Shown: positions 44,537 through 54,025, counted from the stretch's first letter. The stretch is DNA of 64,000 nt from UBA1433 sp964581565 (GCA_964581565.1 CAZOOZ010000002.1:1-64000), one strand, 5' to 3'. Translations and numbers: made by a program. Notes: generated by a model not told the origin, from the sequence alone.

Positions 44537-44619
44537 AAATACAATTACCGTCTCGAATTTTGTCGGTTGATTTTTATGTGTTCATAGTATCATTTATATT
44601 CTTAATGTATATATTGAAA

Positions 44620-44716
44620 GTACAACATGATTACATGTTGTTAATGGAAGCCATAAATTGTTGACGCCGGGAATGCGTAACCCCATTTTCATTTTTTTTA
44701 TGGCTTCTTTTTATTT
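44620..44716. other. Hairpin-rich segment, possible small RNA
   Basis: ACAACATGATTACATGTTGT, then GAAGCCATAAA with its inverse TTTATGGCTTC after about 45 bases and a T run. This looks like a short plus-strand transcript ending in a terminator. Not recognised. Confidence 0.3.
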
Positions 44717-44837
44717 GCCGGCATCTCTGAAATCTATGTCATCATATCATAAATATAAATACGTCATATTGGCCTTTCGTTTATTGACAATCTTTTTCTA
44801 TCAATGTTACAGTTCAACCCACCGTTTTATCCCACTG

Positions 44838-44972
44838 GCCGGAAGGGGCGCTCAAGCCGCGATATTGGGCTGCACGGAAATAGGGCTTTTAAGTCAGCAA
44901 AAAGATACAGTCATGCCGCTCTATGACACGACGCTGCTGCATGCCACGCAGGCCGCGCTCTCTTCCATATAA
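44838..44972 (+). pseudogene. Aspartate/glutamate racemase C-terminal remnant
   Basis: The last about 44 codons before TAA read RGAQAAILGCTEIGLL and PLYDTTLLHATQAAL, the C-terminal active-site Cys block of Asp/Glu racemases. The upstream 60 codons of the same frame are unrelated, so the first about 80 percent of the gene is gone. It lies just before the T-box leader, which may be where the deleted gene once ended. Confidence 0.75.
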
Positions 44973-45076
44973 CGGGTCATTTATGCATATTTTAATGAAT
45001 ATGCATATCATCGGGTATAATTTTTTCAAAAAATTATTGACAAATAAATTTATAGTGAATATAATACTACAAAACA

Positions 45077-45480
45077 AAAGGCAATGACTGAGAAGAAGTA
45101 GCGATATAACAAAATCCTTCAGAGAGCTTTCGGCCGGTGCAAGAAAGCAGGATATACTTATCGCGAATACATCACAGTAGCCGCAAGCTGAAAGGCGATG
45201 ACTGAGAAGTAGTATCGGCGCCTCCGATCCTCATAGAGAGCTTTCGTTTGGTGTAAGAAAGCAGGATATAAGTGCCGTGAATTCATCACAGTAGCCGCAA
45301 ACTCAAAAGCATTTGCTAAGTAGGTTTAGTCGGGGTCCATCCGTTACAGTGGAGGGGTAATGTTAGTTACCTGCTAAGGTTGTGTATGCAACTACAAATA
45401 CTTTTTGGCATACACAATGAAAACAAGGTGGTACCACGAATACTGTTCGTCCCTGTTATAGGGGGCGTTTTTTTTTACCC
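45077..45480 (+). promoter_or_regulatory. T-box leader with two Stem I domains and one antiterminator
   Basis: Two Stem I units with a 114-bp period (45077-45190 and 45191-45303) share ACTGAGAAG, AGAGAGCTTTCG and ATCACAGTAGCCGC. The GAA-plus-codon specifier loops read GAA-TAC (45168-45170, Tyr) and GAA-TTC (45282-45284, Phe). A single later block follows with the T-box AAGGTGGTACCACG (45425-45438) and a terminator ending in T9. The UGGU bulge would pair with an ACCA tRNA end, which suits both tRNA-Tyr and tRNA-Phe. It controls the ABC transporter genes downstream. Confidence 0.9.
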
Positions 45481-45538
45481 AATTTCGCAATTTGCCCCGC
45501 TTGGGGTTAATTGAATATATAAAATGGAGGAATGACAC

Positions 45539-46528
45539 ATGAGAAAATCTATCAAGACCATAGGATGCTTAATGGCAATAAGCCTGCTTGTGCTGCTGGC
45601 AGGCTGCTCAAGTTCCAACACAAGCAACACGGATAAACATTATCAAATCGGTATTATCCAGTATATGGATCACAGCGCTTTGGATGCAGCACGTGAAGGA
45701 TTTGTGCAGGCGCTTGCCGACAACGGCTATGTCGATGGTGAAAATATCACAATCGATGTGCAGAATGCGCAGGGAGATCAAAGCAACCTTTCAACCATCA
45801 GCGATCGATTTGTAAGCAACAACGAAGACTTGGTGCTTGCCATTGCAACACCGGCAGCACAGTCCATCGCGGGCAAAACGACAGAAATCCCCATCCTCGC
45901 AACAGCGGTCACAGATTATGTAGCTGCAAAGCTCGTTGATTCCAACGAAAACCCCGGGGGCAACGTCAGCGGAACCACAGATATGAACCCGATCAAAGAA
46001 CAAATTGATCTTTTGGTCAAATTAACGCCTGATGCCCAGACGGTAGGCGTGCTTTACACATCAAGCGAAGATAATTCTATTTTGCAGGCGGCGATCGCAA
46101 AAGAATGTATCGAAGATCTAGGGCTCACTTACGTGGAAGTCACCGTCACTAATTCCAACGATGTCCAGCAAGCCACCCAGTCTATCGTTGATATGTGCGA
46201 TGCCATCTATATCCCAACCGACAATGTATTTGCATCGGCAATGCCGGTCGTGCATGGTGTCACAGCCGAATCAAAAACACCTGTCATCTGCGGTGAATCG
46301 GGCATGGTAACAAACGGCGGCCTTGCAACACTGGGCATCAACTACGAAGACTTGGGCTACCAAACAGGTTTAATGGCAATCAAAATTCTAACGGGCGAAG
46401 CACAGACTGCAACAATGCCGATCGAATCCGCAACAGGCTTTGATTTTGCGATCAACGGCACAGTAGCAGATGAAATAGGCATCACCATCCCCGACGACTT
46501 GACCCAATATGTCATTGACGAAGAATAG
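45539..46528 (+). CDS. ABC transporter substrate-binding lipoprotein (TrpX-like)
   Basis: 329 residues. Lipobox LLVLLAGCSS, then the ABC_sub_bind (COG2984) fold: HYQIGIIQYMDHSALDAARE, ATPAAQSIAGKT, GVLYTSSEDNS, YIPTDNVFASAM and GINYEDLGYQTG. TrpXYZ-type systems take up aromatic amino acids. The Tyr/Phe T-box upstream supports a Tyr/Phe (aromatic) substrate. RBS TGGAGGAATGACAC. Confidence 0.85.
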   Translation: MRKSIKTIGCLMAISLLVLLAGCSSSNTSNTDKHYQIGIIQYMDHSALDAAREGFVQALADNGYVDGENITIDVQNAQGDQSNLSTISDRFVSNNEDLVLAIATPAAQSIAGKTTEIPILATAVTDYVAAKLVDSNENPGGNVSGTTDMNPIKEQIDLLVKLTPDAQTVGVLYTSSEDNSILQAAIAKECIEDLGLTYVEVTVTNSNDVQQATQSIVDMCDAIYIPTDNVFASAMPVVHGVTAESKTPVICGESGMVTNGGLATLGINYEDLGYQTGLMAIKILTGEAQTATMPIESATGFDFAINGTVADEIGITIPDDLTQYVIDEE

Positions 46529-46574
46529 CCAAAAAAGAATAAAGCTTTAAAATAATAAAAATCAGGTGAACATT

Positions 46575-47468
46575 ATGGTACAAATACTTTTGGGCGCGGC
46601 AGCGCTGGGGCTTTTGTGGTCGATCATGACCATAGGCGTATACATCACATTTCGCATTTTAGATATAGCAGACCTCACAGTGGAAGGCAGTATTGCCATG
46701 GGCGCAGCTATTTGCGCTCAGGCGATCACGCACGGCATCAATGCCTATGCGGCAACCGCTTTGGCATTCGCAGGCGGTATGATTGCAGGCTTGGTCACGG
46801 GTCTGCTTCACACCAAACTGAAAATCCCTGCTCTGCTTTCCGGCATTTTAACTATGATTGCGCTGTACTCGGTAAATCTCCAGATTCTAGGAAAGGCCAA
46901 TCTATCCTTGCTCCGTATGGAGACCGTATACACTCCGTTTCAAAATATCGGGTTGAGTGCAAATAATGCCACGATCGCGCTTGGGCTCCTCTGCGCCGTC
47001 ATTGCCGTCGTTATTCTTTACTGGTTCTTCGGCACGGAAATAGGCTATGCAGTGCGCGCGTGCGGTAATAATCCGCATATGGCCCGCGCCCAGGGCACCA
47101 ACACCAACACAATGATCATCCTCGGCCTCGTTATCAGCAATGGCCTGGTGGCAACCAGCGGTGCGCTGATTGCGCAAAGCCAGTGTTTTGCCGATGTTCA
47201 AATGGGCATAGGCTCTATCGTGATCGGTCTGGCTTCTGTTATCATAGGCGAGGTATTATTCAGCAGAAGAAGTTTTTTAAGCCGCCTGATTGCCTTGGTT
47301 TTAGGTGCCGTCACTTACCGCATCATTATTGCGTTAGTGCTAAAAATGGGAATGTCTCCAAACAATTTAAAACTGTTTACGGCAATCACCGTAGCGCTTG
47401 CGCTTGCGCTTCCCGTTATCAAAACGCGCTTAAAGCCCGCCAAATTCTCGGTTGAGGAGGATGCATAA
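46575..47468 (+). CDS. ABC transporter permease (TrpY-like)
   Basis: 297 residues from ATG (AGGTGAACATT upstream; a GTG nine bases earlier is less likely). About eight membrane helices; family landmarks are YITFRILDIADLTVEGS and YAVRACGNNPHMARAQG with the EAA-like helix, and QSQCFADVQMGIGSIV. It overlaps the ATPase RBS. Same operon as TrpX-like and the ATPase. Confidence 0.85.
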   Translation: MVQILLGAAALGLLWSIMTIGVYITFRILDIADLTVEGSIAMGAAICAQAITHGINAYAATALAFAGGMIAGLVTGLLHTKLKIPALLSGILTMIALYSVNLQILGKANLSLLRMETVYTPFQNIGLSANNATIALGLLCAVIAVVILYWFFGTEIGYAVRACGNNPHMARAQGTNTNTMIILGLVISNGLVATSGALIAQSQCFADVQMGIGSIVIGLASVIIGEVLFSRRSFLSRLIALVLGAVTYRIIIALVLKMGMSPNNLKLFTAITVALALALPVIKTRLKPAKFSVEEDA

Positions 47469-47469
47469 C

Positions 47470-48264
47470 ATGCTTAAAATACAAGGTGCCTATAAAGTGT
47501 TCTACAAAGGAACCGTCAATGAAAAAATGGTTTTAAGAAATGTCAGTCTCACGCTGGATGAGGGGGATTTCATCACTCTGATCGGCAGCAACGGAGCAGG
47601 CAAATCAACCCTGCTCAACTGCATCGCCGGAGTGCATCCTTTGGATATGGGTTTAATAGAGATCGATCATATCAATGTCACAAAAATGCTGGAGCATTCG
47701 CGTGCGAGCCTGCTCGGCCGCGTGTTTCAGGACCCCATGATGGGTACCATATCCAATATGAGCATTGAGGAAAATCTGGCGTTTGCCTATCGCCGGGGCA
47801 GCCGCCGCACACTAAAATGGGGGATCACACAAAAAGAACAGGAAGACTATAAAAAGCTTCTCAGCACATTGGATTTAGGGCTTGAAAATCGCTTAAACGA
47901 CACGGTAGGGCTGCTTTCGGGCGGTCAGCGGCAGGCGCTCACCTTTCTGATGGCCACACTAAAAAAACCCAAACTGCTGCTGCTCGACGAGCACACGGCC
48001 GCGCTTGATCCGGGCACGGCTGAAAAGATACTTCACCTGAGCGACAAAGTCATCCAAGAAAACAACCTGACCACACTCATGGTCACACACAACATGCGTC
48101 ATGCAATCAAACACGGCAACCGCCTGATCATGATGCACAACGGACAGATTATTCTCGACATCAAGGGCGAAGAAAAGCAAAAACTAACGGTGGACGATCT
48201 GCTTGAGCGTTTTGGCAAGGCCAGCGGAAGCGAGTTTGAGAGCGACCGTGTTTTGCTTTCGTAG
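47470..48264 (+). CDS. ABC transporter ATP-binding protein (TrpZ-like)
   Basis: 264 residues from the ATG with GAGGAGGATGCATAAC upstream. Walker A GSNGAGKST, signature LLSGGQRQAL, Walker B LLLLDEHTAALD and switch His TLMVTHNMRH are all present. It completes the aromatic amino-acid uptake operon. Confidence 0.9.
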   Translation: MLKIQGAYKVFYKGTVNEKMVLRNVSLTLDEGDFITLIGSNGAGKSTLLNCIAGVHPLDMGLIEIDHINVTKMLEHSRASLLGRVFQDPMMGTISNMSIEENLAFAYRRGSRRTLKWGITQKEQEDYKKLLSTLDLGLENRLNDTVGLLSGGQRQALTFLMATLKKPKLLLLDEHTAALDPGTAEKILHLSDKVIQENNLTTLMVTHNMRHAIKHGNRLIMMHNGQIILDIKGEEKQKLTVDDLLERFGKASGSEFESDRVLLS

Positions 48265-48267
48265 CAA

Positions 48268-48347
48268 ATAATAAAAACCCAATTAAACTTAAAACCCAAA
48301 CTATAATTAAAAACCCAAAAAAAATAAAAACCAACCCAAAAACCTAA
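48268..48347. other. AC-rich low-complexity spacer
   Basis: Runs of A4-5 with C2-3 (AAAACCCAA-like) repeat irregularly eight or more times between the ABC operon and its terminator. It could be unstructured RNA or a slippage remnant. No coding sense. Confidence 0.4.
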
Positions 48348-48363
48348 TAGTATAATTTAAACC

Positions 48364-48404
48364 TTAAAAAAGTTCTGCGTTGTCATTTACACAGAACTTT
48401 TTAC
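48364..48404. terminator. Terminator of the ABC transporter operon
   Basis: AAAAAGTTCTG with CAGAACTTTTT arms enclosing 13 bases, plus T run. Confidence 0.7.
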
Positions 48405-48445
48405 TTTGTGAAATGCTTTCAAATATTCAATAGTCCTTTTTACTT

Positions 48446-48495
48446 CTTTATAAAAATGTATCAGGCCAATCCAAACACCGTCATTTTGAACGCAG
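48446..48495. repeat. Intergenic repeat, family C copy 1
   Basis: TATAAAAATGTATCAGGCCA and AACACCGTCATTTT match 49602-49650, same orientation, with few differences. The minus strand reads KMTVFGL-like peptide, a pattern often seen in spurious frames from dispersed repeats. The copies bracket the SDR gene. Confidence 0.45.
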
Positions 48496-48727
48496 TTGAA
48501 GAATTTTTCGGATAAGTATGTTGCAAAGCATACCAAACCACTCCCGGCTCTTTTTTTACCAAGCAATCAACTATTCGAATGCCTCTCATCCTTTTCTATA
48601 TCTTCATTGCCATCACTTCTTATTTGGTATACAATGAATTTATTATTTAATAATGAAATAAATATATACTGTGCATCATGTATTCGCCTGAATTAACTTT
48701 GTTATAATAAGGATAGGAATAAATAAA

Positions 48728-49495
48728 ATGAAAAAAATTGCTATTATTACAGGCGCCTCCTCAGGTATGGGCAAAGAATTTGCAAAGCAAATCGACAGAA
48801 AATATCAACTTGATGAAATCTGGATCATCGCGCGGCGCGAAGAAAGATTGAATCAGTTAAAAGTTCTTTTAAACACGCCCGTTCGCCCCTTGCCGTTTGA
48901 TCTGCTCAAACCCGAGAGCATAGACCGCTTGGCAGAGATTCTAAAAGAGGAAAATCCCGATGTAAAAATCTTAATCAACGCTTCCGGCTTCGGGAAAATA
49001 GGCACATACAAAGATCTCACACTCACAGAAGTCAACGACATGATTGATCTGAACTGCAAAGCGGCCGTTGATATCACCCTTGTTGCTCTGCCCTATATGC
49101 AAAGAAAAGCACGTATATTGGAAATCTGTTCGGCGGCATCATTTCAGCCGTTACCTGGCCTGAATGTCTATGCCGCGTCCAAAGCGTTTCTTCACAGTTT
49201 TTCAAGGGCACTGCGCTGGGAGCTGCTGCCGCGGGGTATCAAAGTAACGGCCGTGTGTCCCGACTGGGTAAACACAGAATTTATAGAAGTGGCAAGAGAT
49301 ACCAACAATGCCGATGCCGTCAAACATTTCCCATTTACTTCAAACCCCGAGCGCGTTGTTGCCCATGCGCTTTTCGACAGCGCTTTGGGTCTGCCCGTAT
49401 CCACTTACTCTGTTGCGGTTCTGCACCGTTTTCTCGCAAAATTTATACCGCATGAGCTCGCAATTGCCGTTTGGGAAGGACTCCGCAGAATATGA
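48728..49495 (+). CDS. Short-chain dehydrogenase/reductase
   Basis: 255 residues. Rossmann motif ITGASSGMGKEFA (TGxxxGxG), NASG in LINASGFGKIG, active-site Ser (EICSAAS) and YAASK, PDWVNTEF. Classical SDR, NAD(P)H-dependent, substrate unknown. Monocistronic. Confidence 0.9.
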   Translation: MKKIAIITGASSGMGKEFAKQIDRKYQLDEIWIIARREERLNQLKVLLNTPVRPLPFDLLKPESIDRLAEILKEENPDVKILINASGFGKIGTYKDLTLTEVNDMIDLNCKAAVDITLVALPYMQRKARILEICSAASFQPLPGLNVYAASKAFLHSFSRALRWELLPRGIKVTAVCPDWVNTEFIEVARDTNNADAVKHFPFTSNPERVVAHALFDSALGLPVSTYSVAVLHRFLAKFIPHELAIAVWEGLRRI

Positions 49496-49601
49496 ACAAG
49501 CGTATACTGTGTCTTTTTATATAGAATCATCAAGCCAGCGCCTGCTCAACTATAGAGACGCATCAATGCGAGTACAATCAAAAATCTGATAAAGCAGTAT
49601 C

Positions 49602-49650
49602 TTATAAAAATGTATCCGGGCAATCCGAACACCGTCATTTTAAACACGCC
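49602..49650. repeat. Intergenic repeat, family C copy 2
   Basis: TATAAAAATGTATCCGGGCA and AACACCGTCATTTT, matching the copy at 48446-48495. Otherwise 49496-49850 contains only AT-rich promoter DNA. Confidence 0.45.
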
Positions 49651-49850
49651 TGCCGCAAATCCGAGACAGCATCACTGAGAGCTGCCTAATCATTTTGTCG
49701 GACAATGCACATCTTTTAAATTTGAATACTGCAAAATTTTGTTATAAGAGAAAACTGTTCTACACTTTTATCACTTTATGGTATTATAATATTCGTTAGA
49801 ATATCCGTGCACGCTCATCGTTGTCCTGCTGTTTTAATATACTTTATTTT

Positions 49851-50495
49851 ATGGAATGGTACATTTATAATATGTCTGAAAATAACTTGACTGACAAAAA
49901 ATCTTTTTTTGCTTCCACCAAAAATAAACTGATCCTTCTCCTTGGCCTCCTTGCCGCTGCGTGCATTATCGCCGCTGTAGTCATCGCCATCAATAAATAT
50001 CAGGAGGGTGTCACAGCCGAGCAGGAAGCGCAAAAAGCGCTTGCCTATTACAATGATGCGCTTACAAAGCAACAGGAAGTGCAAAATCAAATCATTGAAT
50101 ACCAGGGCTACACGGTCATCGGAAAACTGATCATAGATAGAATCGGTCTTTCTCTTCCTGTTTTAGACAAATCGGATACGACAGCCCTGAGCGTCTCCAT
50201 CTGCCATTACCAAGGCCCTCTGCCTGGCGAAGACGGCAACATGGTCATCACAGGGCACAACTACGCAAACGGCGCCGTTTTCGGTTCCCTCGATAAAATG
50301 AAGATCGGCGACAGCGTTATCCTCGAGACACCAAACGGTGAAAAATATACTTATCAAGTCTATGATATTGAAAAAGTAAATCCCGATGACGTTGCATCTC
50401 TGAACAGGTACGAAGGCAGAATGGCCATAACGCTGCTCACATGCGCAAACAATGCCAATAAGCGTTTGCTTGTGCGCTGTAAGATTGTGCAGTAA
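49851..50495 (+). CDS. Sortase (class D-like)
   Basis: 214 residues from the ATG at 49851 (MSENN at 49872 is equally possible; no clear RBS). One N-terminal membrane anchor (LILLLGLLAAACIIAAVVIA), then the sortase barrel with catalytic His in MVITGHNYANG, Cys in LLTCAN and Arg in RLLVRCKI. Two LPQTG proteins follow directly, so these are its likely substrates. Confidence 0.85.
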   Translation: MEWYIYNMSENNLTDKKSFFASTKNKLILLLGLLAAACIIAAVVIAINKYQEGVTAEQEAQKALAYYNDALTKQQEVQNQIIEYQGYTVIGKLIIDRIGLSLPVLDKSDTTALSVSICHYQGPLPGEDGNMVITGHNYANGAVFGSLDKMKIGDSVILETPNGEKYTYQVYDIEKVNPDDVASLNRYEGRMAITLLTCANNANKRLLVRCKIVQ

Positions 50496-50648
50496 TCCAT
50501 ATGATATCACGGGAATTATTTTAATATATTACAAAATTTATTAATTACAGAATTGTATTATTATATATTAAATTTTGTTATTGCAAATTTTATCGCTTTT
50601 TGCTATGATATATTCATCTGTTATAATTCTAATAAAGAAGGTACGTAA

Positions 50649-52265
50649 ATGAAAAAGAAATTATCTATTATTTTTTGTATTATGCTGCTTGTCGTGTTCG
50701 CACTGCCGACCACAGCGTTTGCTGTAAACACGAATCCCACCTACGACACCTCAGAGACAGCGCAATTAAAAGCGTTTTTGAATCTTGACTCGGCCGAAGC
50801 GGGCAAAACAAACGGCCAGCAGTTGAATGCCGCCTACGATGAAAATGATCCTTCCACATGGACAGGCGTTGTTTGGAGCACCTCTTCACCTTATCATGTA
50901 ACACAATTAAATTGGGCTTCTCATTCACTCAAGGGCGACCTTATTCTTTCTGACTTTACTTCTTTGATTGATGTTTATTTGGAAGACAACAGTCTTTCCT
51001 CTGTTGATTTCAGCGGAGATACCGCGCTCGAAACTATACATTTGAATGAAAATAATCTCACCTCGCTTGATTTCTCAGGCCTTAGCAGCTTAGATAGTGC
51101 ATGGTGTGCGGGAAATCAATTAACACAGGTAGATCTTACCGATTGTTCCACCTTAAGCGATTTGCGGCTACAGGAGAATAATCTTGAATCAGTCGATTTA
51201 AGTGATTGTACAACATTAGCCAACCTCTCAATTGCTTCCAATAAGCTTACGACGCTTGATGTGAGCATGGCATCCTCATTATATGTTTTATCTTGCGACA
51301 GCAACAATCTCTCCACACTCACGCTTGGCACGCAAAACGATCTGTTATCCTTCACATGCGCCGATAATCAGTTGACTTCGCTTGATCTCAGTTCTTGTGA
51401 CAGTCTGGAGTTCTTGGTCTGCAATGATAATCAGTTAAGCGGCACGCTGGATATATCACATTTAACAGAGGTTATGATTTTATTATATCAAAACAATAAT
51501 TATACCTCAGTAAATTTGGGCGCAAACTTTACATCTCTCTTATTTGGCTACAACAACCCGACAACAGAAATCAAAACGAAATTTTTTACCGAAGGCGCCA
51601 GCACACAAACTTTTTCCGCAAACGGAGACGGCTATGTCTGTTTGACAATCGATTTTATCAATGACGGGGCCTTCCTTTATGCGCAGGGGCTGAAAGGCGG
51701 CGCGTTTGTAAACTACACCATAGACGGCACAGAGATTTCCACAAGCCCGATCCATTACTTTGATATAGAAAACTTGGAAACGGATGACATTGTCGCTAAT
51801 TTCTCTGATGCGCTCACCTCGTCCAACGAAGGCGATATCGTCTATGAAGGCGGCCGCATCACGATCACTCCGCTCTTCACTGGCGGCACATGGCAGTATG
51901 ACAAAGGCTTCCTTTCCGCAGATTTTTCTGACCCGGATAACCCTGTATTCAAAGGGCTGAAATCAGGTAAAACCACGGTGAGCTATACATTGCCGGCCTA
52001 CACCTATGAAGAGCCGATGCAGTTTCTTATCAAATCAGCCGAAGAGCCCATTGTAACAACTCAGGACGAAGGCGGCGAGGACATAGATCTGCCTGCCCTG
52101 CCCGATCAAACCTTTACCGTCTCTATGGAAGTTATCGTAAAAGATTCCGCTCTTCCGCAGACAGGTCAAGACTACTCAATTCCGATTGCGCTTACAATGA
52201 TTGGCTTGATAAGCATAGCGGTAACGGGCTTGTTGATGAAAAGAAAAAACAGAAAGAATATATGA
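50649..52265 (+). CDS. Leucine-rich-repeat surface protein with LPQTG anchor
   Basis: 538 residues. Signal peptide (IIFCIMLLVVFALPTTAFA), N-terminal domain (ETAQLKAFLNLDSAEAG; DPSTWTGVVW), about 8-9 irregular leucine-rich repeats (LEDNSLSSVDFSG; NENNLTSLDFSG; ENNLESVDLSD), a beta domain and LPQTG near residue 507, a helix and a RKKNRKN tail. A cell-wall-anchored adhesin-like protein. Paralog of the next gene. Confidence 0.85.
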   Translation: MKKKLSIIFCIMLLVVFALPTTAFAVNTNPTYDTSETAQLKAFLNLDSAEAGKTNGQQLNAAYDENDPSTWTGVVWSTSSPYHVTQLNWASHSLKGDLILSDFTSLIDVYLEDNSLSSVDFSGDTALETIHLNENNLTSLDFSGLSSLDSAWCAGNQLTQVDLTDCSTLSDLRLQENNLESVDLSDCTTLANLSIASNKLTTLDVSMASSLYVLSCDSNNLSTLTLGTQNDLLSFTCADNQLTSLDLSSCDSLEFLVCNDNQLSGTLDISHLTEVMILLYQNNNYTSVNLGANFTSLLFGYNNPTTEIKTKFFTEGASTQTFSANGDGYVCLTIDFINDGAFLYAQGLKGGAFVNYTIDGTEISTSPIHYFDIENLETDDIVANFSDALTSSNEGDIVYEGGRITITPLFTGGTWQYDKGFLSADFSDPDNPVFKGLKSGKTTVSYTLPAYTYEEPMQFLIKSAEEPIVTTQDEGGEDIDLPALPDQTFTVSMEVIVKDSALPQTGQDYSIPIALTMIGLISIAVTGLLMKRKNRKNI

Positions 52266-52285
52266 TTCATTTATAAATAAAAAAT

Positions 52286-52326
52286 AATAAAAAGTTTTTT
52301 AAGGATACCGAAGGTATCCTTTTTTA
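52286..52326. terminator. Terminator between surface-protein genes
   Basis: AAGGATACC GAA GGTATCCTTTTTT. Confidence 0.75.
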
Positions 52327-52452
52327 TTGAAATAAAATAAATAAAAAACAGATATATATTTTCATTGACAGCGCTACCACGCACCGTTATAATTTACATA
52401 TTATCATTATTCTATTGTCCGTATTTTACTCTAAAAAATAAAGGCGGTTTTT

Positions 52453-53916
52453 ATGAAACGGAAATTCTTGGTTACTCTTATTGCAACCTTGTTACTGCTT
52501 GCTGTCTTTGCGGGGGCTGCTCTTGCCCTTGATTCATCTGATACGAATTTAGACGGCTACAACGACAACGACTTCAACAAAATCCAGGCTTTTCTCAATC
52601 TCACTTCAGCAGAGCCGTCAAAGCTCAACGGCGAACAAATCAATACTTCTTACGATGCGGCCAATCCAGCCACCTGGACAGGTGTGACCTGGTCATCCGC
52701 AACGCCAAAGAGAGTTGAAAAGATCGAGTGGCCGGAGACGTATCTCAAAGGCAGTCTTGATGTCAGCAACTTTTCTTCTTTAACAAAACTTGAATGCACC
52801 TATGGCGAAGTTTCCTCGGTAAACTTGAGCGGTGATACGGAATTGACATATTTAGATATCAGCGGTAACGAGCTCCAAACACTTGATGTAAGTTCAAATA
52901 CAGCTTTGGTTGAGCTTTACTGCGGGGAAAATTATCTTACCGCGCTTGATGTGAGCAATCACGCAAATCTGGAAGCTCTGTTTTGTGAAATGAACGAACT
53001 GACATCTCTCAACTTCAGTAATTGCACGAATTTGGTGGCTCTCGTTTGCGCGTATAACCAGCTTTCGGGCACCCTTGATCTCAGCGCCTATCCTAATCTT
53101 GAGTTCGTGCTGTACTCGGATAACATGATAACGTCACTGGCAACGGGAACAAAGCTCTATTCTTTATTATCGGGATATCCCAATCCTGTTACATGGATCA
53201 CCTCAAATATCTTCACGCCGAATCAAAACTTTTCGGCAAACGGAAACGGATACATTGAATTCGAGGCATCATCATTGTTAAATATGGCTTTACTATATGC
53301 CGAAGGCCATTCAAACAGCGTGTTTGTAAACTGGACAATAAACGGAGAAGTCCTTTCCACAAGTCCTATTCATTTTATGGATCCCACCGATCCCGAAACC
53401 GGAGATATCATAGCCAATTTCGCCCCCGGCATCACTTCTTCGCCTGCCGATAATGTCATCTACGAGGGAGCAAAGCTTATTCTTCGGCCGTTGTTTGAAG
53501 GCGGCACATGGCAGTATGACAAAGCATGTTTTGAAGCGGATTTCTCAGATCCGGGCAATGTCGTATTCACGGCAAAAAAATCAGGTAAGACAACGATCTA
53601 TTATACACTGCCCGGCTATGAATACGAAGAGACCCCCGAAATAGAAACAGGCTCTCTGCAAACCGATTCATCGAGCTACGGCCCTAAAGCTAAAATAGAA
53701 AGCTATATCAACGAAGAAGTAACAGCCTTAGACGATGAAGAACCATATGAAGAAATATTTGATCCTATTATCTTATCGGTAGATGTAACGATAAAACACA
53801 CCCTGCTTCCGCAGACAGGCCAGAGCTTCACAGCCCCGATCGTGCTTGCCGCCCTCGGCATAATATCCCTTGGCGCGCTGTTAGCGATCGGCATTAAAAA
53901 AAGGAAGAATGCATAG
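52453..53916 (+). CDS. Leucine-rich-repeat surface protein with LPQTG anchor, paralog
   Basis: 487 residues. Signal peptide, the same N-terminal DPATWTGVTW-like block, fewer repeats (ISGNELQTLDVSS; GENYLTALDVSN; EMNELTSLNFSN), the shared ANGNGYIEF and FEGGTWQYDKA segments, and LPQTGQSFTAP before the anchor helix and KKRKN tail. Its own RBS AAGGCGGTTTTT and promoter are separate from the first copy. Confidence 0.85.
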   Translation: MKRKFLVTLIATLLLLAVFAGAALALDSSDTNLDGYNDNDFNKIQAFLNLTSAEPSKLNGEQINTSYDAANPATWTGVTWSSATPKRVEKIEWPETYLKGSLDVSNFSSLTKLECTYGEVSSVNLSGDTELTYLDISGNELQTLDVSSNTALVELYCGENYLTALDVSNHANLEALFCEMNELTSLNFSNCTNLVALVCAYNQLSGTLDLSAYPNLEFVLYSDNMITSLATGTKLYSLLSGYPNPVTWITSNIFTPNQNFSANGNGYIEFEASSLLNMALLYAEGHSNSVFVNWTINGEVLSTSPIHFMDPTDPETGDIIANFAPGITSSPADNVIYEGAKLILRPLFEGGTWQYDKACFEADFSDPGNVVFTAKKSGKTTIYYTLPGYEYEETPEIETGSLQTDSSSYGPKAKIESYINEEVTALDDEEPYEEIFDPIILSVDVTIKHTLLPQTGQSFTAPIVLAALGIISLGALLAIGIKKRKNA

Positions 53917-53939
53917 AATATATAAAACCTTTATCGAAG

Positions 53940-53974
53940 AAAGGCTGCCCCCGCAAAGGCAGCCTTTCTTATAT
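53940..53974. terminator. Terminator of the second surface-protein gene
   Basis: AAAGGCTGCC CCCGCAAA GGCAGCCTTTCTT. Confidence 0.8.
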
Positions 53975-53975
53975 T

Positions 53976-54016
53976 CGCAGGCATAAAAAAACCGCTTCTT
54001 ATAAAAGCGGTTTATA
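53976..54016. terminator. Cassette terminator, copy 1 (array left end)
   Basis: AAAAACCGCTTCTTATAAAAGCGGTT, identical in form to the other three copies in the array. A short ATGCCTG-type cassette start (minus strand) remains at its edge, so the array is truncated here. Confidence 0.75.
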
Positions 54017-54025
54017 TATTGTTCC

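Noticed and set aside
44658..44837. First part of the frame that ends in the racemase remnant
   Set aside because: It has no similarity to racemases and overlaps a terminator-like hairpin; only the last ~44 codons are homologous.
45077..45303. Possibility of two complete tandem T-boxes
   Set aside because: Only one antiterminator/terminator block is present; the duplicated part stops after Stem I.
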